A stretch of DNA of 64,000 nucleotides from Candidatus Nitrosopumilus sp. (GTDB taxonomy: Archaea; Thermoproteota; Nitrososphaeria; Nitrososphaerales; Nitrosopumilaceae), in the NCBI GenBank assembly GCA_014384555.1, contig JACNFR010000050.1, positions 1 to 64,000 on the forward strand, read 5' to 3'. The notes under the pieces are model-generated. The model was not told the DNA's origin. It saw only the letters and a program-made list of their open reading frames with translations, and searched no databases. Position 1 is the first letter of the stretch. Each line of letters starts with the position of its first letter. Below are positions 41,958 through 48,824 of the stretch, one piece after another. The position numbers and the translations under genes were made by a program.

Positions 41958-42461
41958 ATGGAATTTATATCAGATAATTCTCAATATTTCATAATGGCAA
42001 AAGGTAGAATGAGATACTGGAAAATTACATCTGAGGAATTAGCAGGCTATGCATATGATGTAAAGAATTTGCTAAACTGGGAAATCAAATGTATTAGAGA
42101 GCCAGAAGACGAGGCTCATTTTATCGGTGTTTTCATGTATAGAAATGGAACAGCATATGATTATGAATCAGTCAAAGGAATCTGTTATTTTTACAACAAC
42201 ATTGACAGAAAAGAACTTCCAGAAATTACTAAATTCCTTCAAGGGAAATACAACGGTAAAGAAATGGAAAAAGGAGATAGAATCATCCTAAAAGGTTCTG
42301 ACGAAATCTATTCTGCAACAGACATTTCAAATTTGGCAAAAGAGATGGAGGCAAAATTCAATGTAAAAGCAGTCATATCATTGGAATTTGGAGACATTAC
42401 TGCTGAAGCACTCAAAGAAGCAGGACTGCCAGAATCAAAATTACTACCAATCCCGACATAA
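41958..42461 (+). CDS. Hypothetical protein upstream of tatC (167 aa)
   Basis: This starts MEFISDNSQYFIMAKGRMRYWKI from the ATG at 41958; TTG 41940 is an alternative. Mixed alpha/beta, no membrane helix: YVDYES-like core, GDRIILKG near residue 115 and a C-terminal FGDITAEALKEAGLPESKLLP. It is 29 nt upstream of tatC and may be co-transcribed, but I do not recognise it. Confidence 0.6.
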   Translation: MEFISDNSQYFIMAKGRMRYWKITSEELAGYAYDVKNLLNWEIKCIREPEDEAHFIGVFMYRNGTAYDYESVKGICYFYNNIDRKELPEITKFLQGKYNGKEMEKGDRIILKGSDEIYSATDISNLAKEMEAKFNVKAVISLEFGDITAEALKEAGLPESKLLPIPT

Positions 42462-42490
42462 TTATTATAGTTTAGAGTTAAAGAAAACAA

Positions 42491-43282
42491 ATGTCCGAAT
42501 TGGATGGCATTAATCAACATCTTGAAGAATTAAGAAAACGTCTAGTTAGAATTGTAATCGTTATTGGTGGAATTAGCGCAATTTTACTAATGTTTCATGC
42601 AGAGCCATTTCAAATTAATGAATTCACTTTGTATTATCCAACAATTGAACCAACTCACAATATGGCAGCACAAATCACAAATCATATGAGAATTAATCTA
42701 GTTCCAGAAAATGTAGATTTGATTCAAACAGCACCAGGACAAGCATTCTTTGCTCAAATGTATGTTGCAGCACTTGTCGGAGTTGTCTTAGGAATGCCAG
42801 TGATCATAAAAGAATTGGTAGGATTCATCAAACCGGCATTAAAAGAAAATGAAATCCATGTAAGCAGAAGCATTTCATTACCTGCATTAGGATTATTTGT
42901 TGCAGGTTGTGTATTTTCTTATAATTTTGTCATCCCATACATGCTAGATTTTTTGTATAGGTATGGTGAAGGAGCAGGACTGATTACTTTTCTTAATGTA
43001 ATGGAATTTGTAACATTTGTATTGCAATTTTTGCTGGCATTTGGTTTTTCATTTCAACTTCCTCTTGTAATGTATGCAGTATCAGCATCAGGGATAGTAG
43101 ATGCAGATTTTTGGAGAAAAAATATCAGATATGCAATAGTGATCATAGTGATCTTTGGAGCAGTAATTACTCCAGATGGAACAGGGGTAACAATGATGTT
43201 TGTTGCAGGTCCAATGATTGGATTGTATGCAGCAGGCATGATCATAATTGAGCGTAGAGCCCGAAAGAAGTCTAACACTTAA
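42491..43282 (+). CDS. tatC: Sec-independent protein translocase TatC
   Basis: Membrane receptor for twin-arginine signal peptides. The 263-residue protein has HLEELRKRLVRI near the N-terminus, FVKPALKENE-like (IKPALKENEIH), six transmembrane helices and VITPDGTGVTMMFVAGPMIGLY. It is followed by tatA 26 nt downstream, completing a minimal TatAC system for exporting folded, cofactor-bearing proteins. Confidence 0.93.
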   Translation: MSELDGINQHLEELRKRLVRIVIVIGGISAILLMFHAEPFQINEFTLYYPTIEPTHNMAAQITNHMRINLVPENVDLIQTAPGQAFFAQMYVAALVGVVLGMPVIIKELVGFIKPALKENEIHVSRSISLPALGLFVAGCVFSYNFVIPYMLDFLYRYGEGAGLITFLNVMEFVTFVLQFLLAFGFSFQLPLVMYAVSASGIVDADFWRKNIRYAIVIIVIFGAVITPDGTGVTMMFVAGPMIGLYAAGMIIIERRARKKSNT

Positions 43283-43308
43283 ATCTGAAATAAGCAAATA
43301 TTTTGTAA

Positions 43309-43515
43309 ATGCTAGGAACTACTGAGATTGTCGTATTAGTTGTAGTAATTGGCGTATTGATTTTTGGTGCAAAAAAGATTCCAGAATTAGCAAAAACATT
43401 TGGTAAGGCAAAAGGAGAATTTGAGAAGGGGAAAATCGAGGCAGACAAAGATCTAAAAGAATTCAAAGAAGAGATAGAAGGCACATCTAAAGATAAAAAA
43501 GTAAAATCAGACTAG
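43309..43515 (+). CDS. tatA: Sec-independent protein translocase TatA
   Basis: 68-residue protein with one N-terminal helix (EIVVLVVVIGVLIFG), the hinge AKKIPELAKTFGKAKGEF (PxLAK with FGK) and a charged amphipathic tail. Standard TatA/E architecture. Its stop shares four bases with the opposite gene. Confidence 0.92.
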   Translation: MLGTTEIVVLVVVIGVLIFGAKKIPELAKTFGKAKGEFEKGKIEADKDLKEFKEEIEGTSKDKKVKSD

Positions 43516-43940
43516 TTTTCAGCAAGTTTTACAAAATCATCCAATACAGCATCATAATTTTGTTTAAAGTTATTTTTCCCGAACATGACTGAAATCCTCA
43601 TTTTTCCTTTAAATTTCAAATCAACGTCCACTAAGACTTTGGTGCCATTTTCAAGTTCGACAAATTCTTGTTTGATTTTACTTCCTTTTGCATCACCGCC
43701 AATTACAATCATTTCATGCAAGAAGGGTTTTTGAGAAACATGTTTTGCCATAATTAGCAATTCAAGATCACCCAAAATCATATGTTCTTCAACTACAGAT
43801 ACATCGCCTCGCATAGAGCGAACGCGAATTGATGGATAATGTTGTGGGATTATTCTTTGATAATTTTGAAAATTTGAGAATATTTCAAATACATTTTCTC
43901 GATTACTGTTAACTGTTTTTTCTAAAGAAAATGTTGGCAA
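43512..43940 (-). CDS. SRPBCC/START-like ligand-binding protein
   Basis: This 142-residue protein is of the polyketide-cyclase/SRPBCC type: PTFSLEKTVNSNRENVFEIFSNFQNYQRIIPQHY at the start, then antiparallel strands and a C-terminal long helix (FKQNYDAVLDDFVKLAEN). It probably binds a hydrophobic ligand. It lies 7 nt downstream of the UbiX-like gene on the same strand. Confidence 0.75.
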   Translation of the reverse strand: MPTFSLEKTVNSNRENVFEIFSNFQNYQRIIPQHYPSIRVRSMRGDVSVVEEHMILGDLELLIMAKHVSQKPFLHEMIVIGGDAKGSKIKQEFVELENGTKVLVDVDLKFKGKMRISVMFGKNNFKQNYDAVLDDFVKLAEN

Positions 43941-43947
43941 TTGTAGT

Positions 43948-44505
43948 TTAGAGAGTGCCCCATCTTGGGTATAAATTGTGCTCTATGTCAAACTGGTCTA
44001 AGCATTTACCAACACCATGGTTCACTATATCATCAATAGATTTTGGTTTTGTATAAAATTCAGTTACAGGAGGTAAAATAACAATTCCTAATCTAGCAAG
44101 CTTTAACATATTTTCCAAATGAATTGCAGAAAGAGGAGTTTCCCTAACCATTAAAATTAATTTTCTAGATTCTTTTATTGTAACTCCAGCTGCTCTTGCT
44201 ACCAAAGTATCATCATAGCCATTTGCAATAGCAGCTAATGTTTTCATACTACAAGGGGCAACAATCATGCCATCAATTCTATGAGTACCACTAGAAACAC
44301 TAGATGCCATATTTTTCTCATCAGAGACGTTTGTAGCAAGGGACTTTACATAATCAGCAGTGAAATCAGTTTCCATTGAAATACATTTTTCTCCCCATTC
44401 AGAAAGAATCAAGTGAGTTTCAATGCTTAACTTTTTGAGTGTTTCAAGCATTCTAATCCCATAGATTACACCAGTACTGCCAGTAATTCCAATTACGAGT
44501 TTCAA
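43948..44505 (-). CDS. ubiX: Flavin prenyltransferase UbiX
   Basis: 185-residue flavoprotein that prenylates FMN for UbiD-type decarboxylases. It has VIGITGSTGVIYGIRMLETL, APCSMKTLAAIANGYDDTLVARA and the LILMVRETPLSAIHLENMLKLA segment diagnostic of UbiX/Pad1. No ubiD gene is in the window. Confidence 0.9.
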   Translation of the reverse strand: MKLVIGITGSTGVIYGIRMLETLKKLSIETHLILSEWGEKCISMETDFTADYVKSLATNVSDEKNMASSVSSGTHRIDGMIVAPCSMKTLAAIANGYDDTLVARAAGVTIKESRKLILMVRETPLSAIHLENMLKLARLGIVILPPVTEFYTKPKSIDDIVNHGVGKCLDQFDIEHNLYPRWGTL

Positions 44506-44563
44506 TAATTAATTACTCAAAGTCACAGTATTTTATGTATTAGATAGGAGAGAGAAATTAACA

Positions 44564-44698
44564 CTAGATATTTGCAGAATCAGTATCAGGCAATTCTTGG
44601 TTTGCTTTTCTTCGTTTAAACCACAAAATGATGCCGGCAGCAAGCATTGCGGGAAGAAGGAGAACTCCAAGCATTTGGAGTTCAAAACTATACAGCAT
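44564..44698 (-). CDS. Single-helix membrane mini protein (44 aa)
   Basis: MLYSFELQMLGVLLLPAMLA, then AGIILWFKRRK: one transmembrane helix with a basic cytoplasmic boundary and an acidic tail ending PDTDSANI. It lies in the divergent gap between ubiX and purP. Confidence 0.5.
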   Translation of the reverse strand: MLYSFELQMLGVLLLPAMLAAGIILWFKRRKANQELPDTDSANI

Positions 44699-44793
44699 GA
44701 TTCGTATCAATCATTAATTGAAAAAAGTCTATTGATCAACCGATCTGAATAATCAAAAATTAGCTATATTAGATACCAATATGCAGGCACAAT

Positions 44794-45885
44794 GTGATTA
44801 AGAGCTCCGATATCAAGAAAATTGTTAATGATTATACCGATGTAAAAATAGGTGTTCTTGGGAGCCACTCAGCACTTGAAATAATGGATGGTGCAAAAGA
44901 TGAAGATTTTCAAACCAGAGTTTTCTGTCAAAAAGGCAGGGAAGGGCCATATCAAAGATTTGGACGTATTGCTGATGAGATTACCATATTAGATAAATTC
45001 AAAGATATGGCATCAGCCAAATATCAAAAAGAATTACGGGACTCTAGTACAATCATTGTTCCACACAGATCACTTACAGTATACTTAGGATACAAAACTA
45101 TCGAAAATTCATTTAAAGTCCCAATATTTGGAAATAGAAAATTATTCCAAGCAGAAGAAAGAACTGCCAAAAAAGGACAATACTATCTTTTAGAAAAAGC
45201 CAGAATAAAATACCCGAAATTATTCAAAGATCCTAAACGAATTAACAAACCATGTATTGTTAAAGTTCAAGAAAAGAAGAGACCGCTAGAAAGAGCATTC
45301 TTTACTGTTTCATCATACAAAGATTATGTAACAAAATCTGAAGAAAAAATTAAGCAAGGAGTAATTGCTAGAAAAGATCTTGAAAAAGCAAGTATTGAAG
45401 AATTGGCAATAGGAACATACATGAATTTTAATTTCTTCCACACCCCAATCTCAAATCAAGTTGATTTCATAGGGATTGAAAGAAGATTACAAACAAACAT
45501 TCATGATTACAATGCACTTCCAGCAAAAGAACAATTAGAGATGGATATTGATTTACAAAATATCGAAGTAGGACACACTCCTGCCAGCATTAGAGAATCA
45601 TTACTTGAAAAAGTACTAAAAATGGGAGACAAATTTGTGGCAGCAGTGAAGAAAGAATATTCTCCAGGAATTATTGGTCCATTTTCATTACAAAGTGTGA
45701 TAACAAAAGATTTGGAATTAATCGTATATGATGTATCATTAAGAGTTCCAGGAAATCCAATTGTTGCAACAACTAGTCCATATACAAAATATCAATATGG
45801 ACAAACATTTGGAGTAGGTAGAAGAATTGCCATGGAAATAAAACGGGCGCAAGAAGAAGACCGTTTAGATGAAATAGTTACTTGA
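44794..45885 (+). CDS. purP: FAICAR synthetase (formate-dependent AICAR formyltransferase)
   Basis: Archaeal ATP-grasp enzyme converting AICAR plus formate to FAICAR, in place of the PurH formyltransferase domain. The 363-residue protein has VLGSHSALEIMDGAKDEDF, CQKGREGPYQRFG, a lid/ATP-grasp core (KPCIVKVQEKKRPLERAFF) and SPYTKYQYGQTFGVGRRIAMEI at the end. The GTG start gives IKSSDIKKIV. It is archaeal-specific. Confidence 0.92.
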   Translation: MIKSSDIKKIVNDYTDVKIGVLGSHSALEIMDGAKDEDFQTRVFCQKGREGPYQRFGRIADEITILDKFKDMASAKYQKELRDSSTIIVPHRSLTVYLGYKTIENSFKVPIFGNRKLFQAEERTAKKGQYYLLEKARIKYPKLFKDPKRINKPCIVKVQEKKRPLERAFFTVSSYKDYVTKSEEKIKQGVIARKDLEKASIEELAIGTYMNFNFFHTPISNQVDFIGIERRLQTNIHDYNALPAKEQLEMDIDLQNIEVGHTPASIRESLLEKVLKMGDKFVAAVKKEYSPGIIGPFSLQSVITKDLELIVYDVSLRVPGNPIVATTSPYTKYQYGQTFGVGRRIAMEIKRAQEEDRLDEIVT

Positions 45886-46233
45886 GAAAAATATCTAAAA
45901 TTTACAACATTCAACCTAAAGAAAACTAAAAGGCGCAAACCCCTAACTGCAGAACTCTGAGAGATTTCCTCTCGTGGTCAAACGTCTAAACGCCTGATTG
46001 CCTTTTTTGTTCTGCGGGGCAGCGCGGTCTAATCGCCAGATTTTACAACTAACGACATCATATTGTATAGAACAAATAACTATTTAAGATTTAGTATTGA
46101 TTATTTCAATAAATATTCATAAATATTGAAAATTATACATCAGTATACACGATTAGTCTAATAAGGATACAACAAAATGTCAGAAAAAGAAAAACATACA
46201 GGTGTTTTAATATGAAATTCAGTCATTTCGCTC
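45886..46233. other. Gene-free stretch with RNA fold and AT-rich dyad (348 nt)
   Basis: This contains the structured RNA candidate at 45933-46025, then a TATA-rich segment with TTTCAATA (46104-46111) facing TATTGAAA (46124-46131). Small overlapping ORFs of 12 and 16 residues precede the RHH gene and are not convincing. Confidence 0.5.
45933..46025 (+). ncRNA. Structured RNA candidate (about 93 nt)
   Basis: Three collinear stems enclose the segment: GCGC (45933) with GCGC (46022), CCCC (45940) with GGGG (46016), and GCAGAAC (45949) with GTTCTGC (46009). An internal hairpin GAGAG-ATTTC-CTCTC lies at 45959-45973. The region is much richer in G+C than its surroundings, as stable RNAs are in AT-rich archaea. 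It does not match 5S, SRP or RNase P RNA by eye. The strand is uncertain; plus is assumed. Confidence 0.6.
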
Positions 46234-46374
46234 ATGTCGAAAAGAACAACAATTTTGATTGATGGGGATTTAGATAAAAAAATCAGAGAATATCAGGCAA
46301 AAATTATGAAAAAAACAAATTTGTCATACAGTTATTCAAAAGCAGTAAATGATTTACTAAGAAAAGTGCTCTGA
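46234..46374 (+). CDS. Ribbon-helix-helix mini protein (46 aa)
   Basis: SKRTTILIDGDLDKKIREYQ, then SYSYSKAVNDLLRKVL: a strand with basic residues, helix A, a short turn and helix B, a compact Arc/MetJ-type DNA-binding dimer. The AT-rich inverted repeat 46104-46131 upstream could be its own operator. Confidence 0.65.
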   Translation: MSKRTTILIDGDLDKKIREYQAKIMKKTNLSYSYSKAVNDLLRKVL

Positions 46375-46415
46375 CTAGTCCAAAAATATATTTTCAAGAA
46401 AAACCACAAAATAAT

Positions 46416-46515
46416 GTTAATTGGTTAGATTGGAAATATGCTGAATACCATTCGTTCTAATTTTGAATGATTAAAACGGTTTGACATTCAAAATGGAATG
46501 CTGATACCAATTAAC
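46416..46515. repeat. 100-nt nested inverted-repeat element
   Basis: Terminal arms GTTAATTGGT (46416-46425) and ACCAATTAAC (46506-46515) are perfect 10-nt inverted repeats. They enclose CATTC/GAATG (46449-46453 / 46496-46500) and ATTTTGAATG/CATTCAAAAT (46460-46469 / 46485-46494). AAT flanks both ends. It may be a small MITE-like element or a leader RNA of the gene at 46553. Confidence 0.55.
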
Positions 46516-46552
46516 AATACAACTCATTAGTGGCCTTTTGAAATAGCAGATT

Positions 46553-46813
46553 ATGGGTAAGACAATTTTCATTAAAGAGATTATAACCATTTTGAAAGAA
46601 CCAAGATTATGCCCTACATGTCAAAAAGAAGACAGATTGGAAAAAGATTTGATCAGAGAAGAAAGATCAAATGGAAAAACTATCCTATGTTCAAGATGTG
46701 AGGCATTAATTATCATTACAAATCATAATCTAAAACAAGTTGATTTGTCATCTACTAGAGATGATACAATTATGCTAAAAGAACCATACTTGATCAGAAA
46801 GGTAGGTTATTGA
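46553..46813 (+). CDS. Zinc-ribbon hypothetical protein (86 aa)
   Basis: It has CPTC at residues 20-23 and CSRC at 47-50, with basic linkers (KEDRLEKDLIREERSNGK) between: a stand-alone zinc ribbon with extensions. Family unknown. Its stop overlaps the convergent gene by 7 nt. Confidence 0.6.
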   Translation: MGKTIFIKEIITILKEPRLCPTCQKEDRLEKDLIREERSNGKTILCSRCEALIIITNHNLKQVDLSSTRDDTIMLKEPYLIRKVGY

Positions 46814-47181
46814 TTAGATTTTTTTCTAATAGGTTTTTTTGTTGTGGGTTTTTTAACAGTAAATTTTTTGTTTGATAATCTCTTTCTAGTTTGATTTTCT
46901 GCACTATCAGGGGCCAACCGTGTTGATAGTAACCCTTCTTTGTCTTCAAGAAGCATAGAAATTATACGAGGTCGAATACACCTTGCAACTTCCCATTCAC
47001 GTAAATTTGCATTCTTTGATTCTTCTTTAATGATGAGACCGGCTAAGCCATCACTCCAAATATGCCGTTTAGTATCATAAACTTCAATTATTTTTCCATG
47101 TTTAGTAATTTTGATTGCCCCATGACATCTTTGAATTATCTGTTCAGCTACACTTTGATAGAGTTTTTCAAAATTGGCCAT
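46807..47181 (-). CDS. Hypothetical protein with basic tail (124 aa)
   Basis: The N-terminal domain (MANFEKLYQSVAEQIIQRCHGAIKITKHGKIIEVYD) is mixed alpha/beta. The tail (TRKRLSNKKFTVKKPTTKKPIRKKSNQ) is strongly basic and likely disordered. ATG 47181 is chosen over GTG 47184. No family is recognised. Confidence 0.55.
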   Translation of the reverse strand: MANFEKLYQSVAEQIIQRCHGAIKITKHGKIIEVYDTKRHIWSDGLAGLIIKEESKNANLREWEVARCIRPRIISMLLEDKEGLLSTRLAPDSAENQTRKRLSNKKFTVKKPTTKKPIRKKSNQ

Positions 47182-47267
47182 CACTGTAATGGAATTCCAT
47201 CATGTGAAAAAGCTTCTGATTTTTGCATGGAGTGATATTATATCCAAGACAATATGATAAAAAATGC

Positions 47268-47326
47268 TGATGATTAATCAACCTCTAAGCTATAACTGAT
47301 AGATGATGAGAATTGCCGAATTATGA
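47268..47326 (+). ncRNA. Weak C/D-box-like sRNA candidate
   Basis: TGATGA (47268-47273), CTGA (47296-47299), a 3-nt gap, then ATGATGA (47303-47309) and a degenerate ATGA at 47323. The D'-C' spacing fits archaeal C/D sRNAs. The first spacer (22 nt) is long and the final D box lacks the C, so this is tentative. Confidence 0.25.
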
Positions 47327-47342
47327 AGCATTTTTTATTTAA

Positions 47343-47735
47343 TTAGATTTGACGTTCACTGACATTTACTATCATAGATAGTGGAGGAGATAGTGCTGAA
47401 GGGTGGTCAATACTTTCCCAAACATATACCTGGATATGATATGTTCCAGACTCAGTAGGTATCCATGATTGTGCAGGAGAAAAAGATTGTCTAGGAGACA
47501 AAGAACCAGTTAACCAAGATAAAGAAATTACAACACCTCCATCATTTTTTACTTGTGTGATGTATGCAAAATTTTGTTGTATGTCTTGAGTATTAGAAAT
47601 GTCAGCCATAATCATAATTTGTTCATCAACAAAATGCATTTTATCCTCATAGGAAGACTGGGAAGTTACAGGATCAGCAAATGCAAATCCCAATCCAGAG
47701 ACTAAAACAAGTAATGAAAGCATTAGAATTTTCAT
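47343..47735 (-). CDS. Small secreted protein (130 aa)
   Basis: It has a signal peptide (MKILMLSLLVLVSGLGFAFA, cleavage before DPVTS). The mature domain is about 110 residues and beta-rich, with EQIMIMADISNTQDIQQNFAYITQVK and GTYHIQVYVWESI, like other exported thaumarchaeal Ig-like proteins. No anchor is seen at the C-terminus. Function is unknown. Confidence 0.65.
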   Translation of the reverse strand: MKILMLSLLVLVSGLGFAFADPVTSQSSYEDKMHFVDEQIMIMADISNTQDIQQNFAYITQVKNDGGVVISLSWLTGSLSPRQSFSPAQSWIPTESGTYHIQVYVWESIDHPSALSPPLSMIVNVSERQI

Positions 47736-47771
47736 AACCAGTATTAGTAGGATGTGTATTTAATCTATTTA

Positions 47772-47975
47772 ATGGTAGAACTTCCAGAAAACTTTCCAGA
47801 ATATTCTATAATGTATAAAACATTATCAAACCAGATTAAAAAATTAGAGAAATCCAAAGAGAGCGTACGTGGGAAGGAAAGAGAAGAAATTCAATTAAAG
47901 ATTGAAAATTATCAATCAGAAATTATCAAAATCAAGAAAAAGTTTCCTGAAAACTTTTTTGAAGAATTAAACTAG
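47772..47975 (+). CDS. Small coiled-coil protein (67 aa)
   Basis: From the ATG at 47772 it reads MVELPENFPEYSIMYKTLSN, then long charged helices (IKKLEKSKESVRGKEREEIQLKIENYQSEIIKIKKKF). It ends FPENFFEELN, mirroring the PENF at its N-terminus. The protein at 53758 ends with a similar FPNIKEEEWN. Its stop abuts the next gene with no gap. Confidence 0.55.
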   Translation: MVELPENFPEYSIMYKTLSNQIKKLEKSKESVRGKEREEIQLKIENYQSEIIKIKKKFPENFFEELN

Positions 47976-48194
47976 TTATTCGTGAGCATGATCATGGCCA
48001 CAATCACAAGAGTGTTCATCACCTTTTTGAGACATTAATTTTTGCACCATTTCATCACGAATTTTAAGCAAATCTCCAACTTGTTGTTTTAGAGATTCTG
48101 AATCCCAACTACTTTGATGTAATTCTCGGACAACATCAATAATCTCAAGGTCCACATTCAATAGATTATCCATAAGTTGTTCTTGCTCATTCAT
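47976..48194 (-). CDS. Helical protein with Cys/His metal-binding tail (72 aa)
   Basis: Helical residues 1-58 (QEQLMDNLLNVDLEIIDVVRELHQ, SLKQQVGDLLKIRDEMVQKLMSQK) are followed by HSCDCGHDHAHE at the C-terminus, a compact metal-binding cluster that suits Zn, Ni or Cu. Function is unknown. Confidence 0.6.
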   Translation of the reverse strand: MNEQEQLMDNLLNVDLEIIDVVRELHQSSWDSESLKQQVGDLLKIRDEMVQKLMSQKGDEHSCDCGHDHAHE

Positions 48195-48250
48195 GACATC
48201 TCATCAATATACTAGGAAAAAAACTATTCTAAAAATATTCATTTGTTAGG

Positions 48251-48688
48251 TTATTCTGCCTCTACACTTTCTTTTAGAAGGCTCTTCCGAACAAGAATCG
48301 GAATATTATAAAATGCTCCCAGCGCCATGGCATCTGATGCACGATAATTCCTCAACACCAAGTCTTTCTTTCCTGTAAAGTAGAGATTTGCACGTAGTAC
48401 TTCACCACTTTCATAGATTTTGACTTTAACTAGAACCAACTCGTTTTGCTCACAAATCTCCTCAATCATTTTGTAAATTGATGGAGGTGCCTCACCCTGT
48501 GTTTCGCCAAAACTTGAGATGTGTTTTGCAACCTCTCCAGAAAATGCCCTCATGTGAAATTCTTTTCCATCATCTGATTTTAGAACGACCATACCTTCAA
48601 CAGCATATGGATCTACAAATCCAACATAATCAATTTTTACAGAGTCGTAATCAGGCTCTTGTGCTTGATCAATTTCCATATTATGCAT
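48251..48688 (-). CDS. Bifunctional nuclease-domain protein (DUF151)
   Basis: This 145-residue protein has the DUF151/BFN pattern: VKIDYVGFVDPYAVEGMVVLKSDDGKEFHMRAFSGEVAKHI, then the characteristic RNYRASDAMALGAFYNIPILVRKSLL near the end (ASDAIALA-type motif). An internal ATG at residue 4 is an alternative start. In bacteria and plants, relatives act on nucleic acids. Confidence 0.82.
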   Translation of the reverse strand: MHNMEIDQAQEPDYDSVKIDYVGFVDPYAVEGMVVLKSDDGKEFHMRAFSGEVAKHISSFGETQGEAPPSIYKMIEEICEQNELVLVKVKIYESGEVLRANLYFTGKKDLVLRNYRASDAMALGAFYNIPILVRKSLLKESVEAE

Positions 48689-48824
48689 AACTTACGCTTC
48701 AGTGCTTATAAAGATAGCAAAAAGTTAGGATCAAACTAAAAACAAAAAAGGGTAAATTATTTTTAAACGATCAAGACTCACGCGTAACCCCAAATTATTT
48801 AAAATCCCTAACTAAGGTAGCTTA

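Noticed and set aside
45933-46025. Assignment as 5S rRNA, SRP RNA or RNase P RNA
   Set aside because: None of the conserved blocks of those RNAs could be found by eye; it is left as an unassigned structured RNA.
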